Assembly (NCBI GenBank): GCA_022393335.1
Contig: JAJEKB010001331.1
Location: 77,777-141,776, forward strand
From: Macrotrachela quadricornifera
Taxonomy: Eukaryota; Rotifera; Eurotatoria; Philodinida; Philodinidae
Direction: 5' to 3'
DNA: 64,000 nucleotides
Under the pieces are notes generated by a model. The model ran no database searches. It was not told the DNA's origin and saw nothing but the letters and a program-made list of their open reading frames with translations. The translations under genes and the position numbers were made by a program. Shown one piece after another: positions 61,583-64,000 of this stretch. Each line of letters begins with the position of its first letter. The first letter of the stretch is position 1.

Positions 61583-64000
61583 GTGTGTGTCTTTTATTGT
61601 TGGATTATCATCAGGTTGAGAATAAAGAAAGATTCATCACAAATATACCGTTTACCATAGTTCAGACTAACCTAGAAAACTCCAAACAATCCACGTTCTT
61701 TAAATTATATCTTGGCAGGTCGTTCAAACTGATCAATGTTGGAGAGTAGAAAACTTTTTAATGTCTATATAATTTGTTAAAGATAATTGATGGATAATAT
61801 TAAATACATTTAGACCATGAACTAGATTGTAGAATACCAATCTTCTTATTGTCTGTCTTGTATTCAAATCTCTTTCGATTGAAGCTCAAGACTGATCTAT
61901 TATATTATGACTACGGTAATTAACAAATAGCGCTCATCCTACAGATTCGTTGACCTTGTCTGAAAGAAAATTTAGTATGATTTTCACTCAAAATAGTTTT
62001 CATTTGGATTATCTTATATCCCAATCTCCTTGATTGCATGAAAGCTACGAAATAAACAGCCATTTTAGTGACGATCGTTTTGCAGAAATATTCCTATATA
62101 GATTCATATACAAATGATAAGCAAACATCAAACTCGAGTTCTTTGTCTTCGATTAGGATTGATCATGTCTAATACAGATATCTGACCATTTTCAGTGGTT
62201 TGAGACGTCATATTTTCTAATCCTGAACTCTGACTTGTTTATACAAAGAGGAGAGACAAACATTCATGTCTTTTTAAGTGCAATATTTATCGCTATACGA
62301 CTGCTTTCTTAAGAAAACGGAATTAGATACGGTTCAGATGTTCCAGTTTGTTAATCAAGTTCAATAGCATGACCAGATGGTGATCACTTCAAACGACAAT
62401 TCCATGAAAAAATATCTTTATTCTAAACTAGATAATTCCGGAGAGCTTCTTAAAGGTTTAGGATGACACAACTACATATCTATTTCTGCTTACGCCACAA
62501 TAAGCACATAACACCATGTTAGTATTCACAATTCCTTTACTGGATATACTCTGTTATATAAAGTGTCTAATAAAGAATTTTTTTCCCTCAAGAATCGAGT
62601 TATTTAACAATCTATTAAGGTACTCCAAAACTCACTTATTGCAATTATGATAAACCTTTTAAATCAATGACTAGTCGTTTCCATGTACGCTTTGTTTTTC
62701 TGTCTGTCTTCTGTCACATTAGGATTCTTATGCGTACAAAAGTAGCTTACTCATAACATATCGATACACAATCGAAAACTTCCAACACTCAGATAACATT
62801 ATGTAGTTTCAATCAGTTTTCAATTTCTTTTTTATTTTTACAAAATTCTATTTTGCTGTATTCGTTGTCAAACAAGATTAATTAGGTTCTTTGAAAAATC
62901 CACTTAAATTACTTGAGACTTATTTCAAAACTATGCTTTGACACTAAGGAACTAAAAACGGAGAACTAGTCAAAAATTGCTACCAATAGAGTACGTTACA
63001 TTGTGGCTTAGGAAAAATCTTCACCTATTTTGAATATTATTTTAAGGTTGATGTCTGTGAAGACTCAATAACAGGACATCAAGCAGCTACTCTGTTTTTT
63101 TACATACTTCTGTATAAATCTTACTCAAAACTCTGACGTATTGTAATATATAAAGAAAAATATTTCTATTAGAATCAATAGCGAACATCGATTCACGGCC
63201 CTCGATTATTCTTAATTCAAGTTTAAAATAACGAGAAGTTCATTAAAAACGCTAAGAAATAGATCAAAAAAGCTTTTATTCACTGCAAATTCGGATTTTT
63301 TGTACTTGACAACGGTCAGTGGAATTTTATCAAAAACTATGATTTATTCATTTATCGTTAATTCATAGCTAACAATATTGAAAAACTAACCTCAGCTTGG
63401 GATTCCCCATAGCAAATTATCTTTGGCGACTTTTCACTGTAGAGAGTAGACAGTTCATATTATTTATTATTAATTATTTGGTAAAATCCATTCAGTCTTG
63501 ATTTCTCGATCTTCGGTTATCTTGAATCAAATTTTTTAAGATAAATAACAAAGCGGCCTATTAATTGTTTTATTTACTTATTATTAACCTCAAATTTGAC
63601 TCGAAATTCGAATTGTATACCTTCGACAACCCTTCGTGGAGTTTTCTTATAGAACATCGCAATTTTTAAATATTAATCTAGGCGACACCATTTTTCGATT
63701 GAGGTGAAGACACAAACATACCAACAAACTTTAGAAACAATCGTATCTGCAAAACTACAAACTTATATTATGGTATATGATCCCTGCTTGAATTCGGGAA
63801 ACAAATCGTAAATTCCTTGGAAAAAACCTTCTGCAGTCAAAAATTCCTATAAAAATTTTTAGAAAAGCTAATGCTATCGATCGATTTCTCAATCTAGACA
63901 ATCTTTGATCAACTTTTATAAAAAGAATCATTATTTTTTTAAAAAAAAAATTTTGCAATATCATAAAAAACTAATGGTATCATTGGATTTCCCGACTCCA
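61583..64000. repeat. Diverged duplicate of the RhoGEF 3' flank
   Basis: From about 61930 the sequence follows 8007-8200 (GCTCATCCTA, GATTCG, TGAAAGAAAATTT). From 62330 to 63480 it follows 11745-13070, skipping the transposon-rich 8.2-11.7 kb. It begins at what corresponds to the last RhoGEF intron. No functional exon is seen. Confidence 0.65.

Noticed and set aside
1..64000. CRISPR array, tRNA or rRNA genes
   Set aside because: No evenly spaced identical short repeats with unique spacers were found, and no cloverleaf or rRNA core motif was recognised by eye. A tRNAscan or Rfam run would be decisive.

Overview
This is a strongly AT-rich nuclear fragment from an animal, most likely a bdelloid rotifer (Rotaria-like). 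That is inference from four things: spliced genes with introns of about 47-60 nt, an NHL-propeller gene with the repeat consensus typical of bdelloid NHL expansions, paired R-S-E arginine ADP-ribosyltransferase genes, and very low gene density with many small DNA transposons. I see no operons, tRNA, rRNA or CRISPR.

Layout: 0.15-1.4 kb holds minus-strand exons of an unrecognised spliced gene. 1.5-4.1 kb is a repeat block with tandem repeats and GC-rich hairpins spaced about 350 bp apart. 4.7 kb has a small mariner-type MITE. 5.65-8.1 kb is a decayed RhoGEF (DH-PH, PLEKHG5-like) gene: its 5' end is missing, at least one splice donor is lost, and a transposon sits in one intron. 8.1-20.3 kb is gene-free and carries a series of foldback/TIR elements. 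20.3-26.6 kb and 47.0-56.6 kb are two diverged direct copies of one segment. Each carries an ART gene: the left copy is dead (24.1-24.8 kb) and the right copy is intact (51.25-52.1 kb). 28.1-29.0 kb is another TIR element, and 29.2-29.8 kb is a run of adjacent palindromes just downstream of the NHL gene (29.96-30.9 kb, minus). 31-38.7 kb is nested transposon territory, including a hAT-like element with a perfect 8-bp target duplication. 41.65-42.5 kb encodes a probably secreted protein of unknown function with internal repeats. 56.7-64 kb has no convincing gene; it carries a second, inverted copy of the element at 9.1 kb, and its last 2 kb repeats the sequence that follows the RhoGEF gene.

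Only three loci look potentially functional (ART at 51-52 kb, NHL, and the secreted protein), and the NHL gene may have a broken signal peptide. The main biology is transposon-driven: long foldback elements flanked by TA or TTAA and mostly without coding capacity, several of which can be timed against the segmental duplication. Much of the reported ORF signal comes from palindrome arms, not genes.
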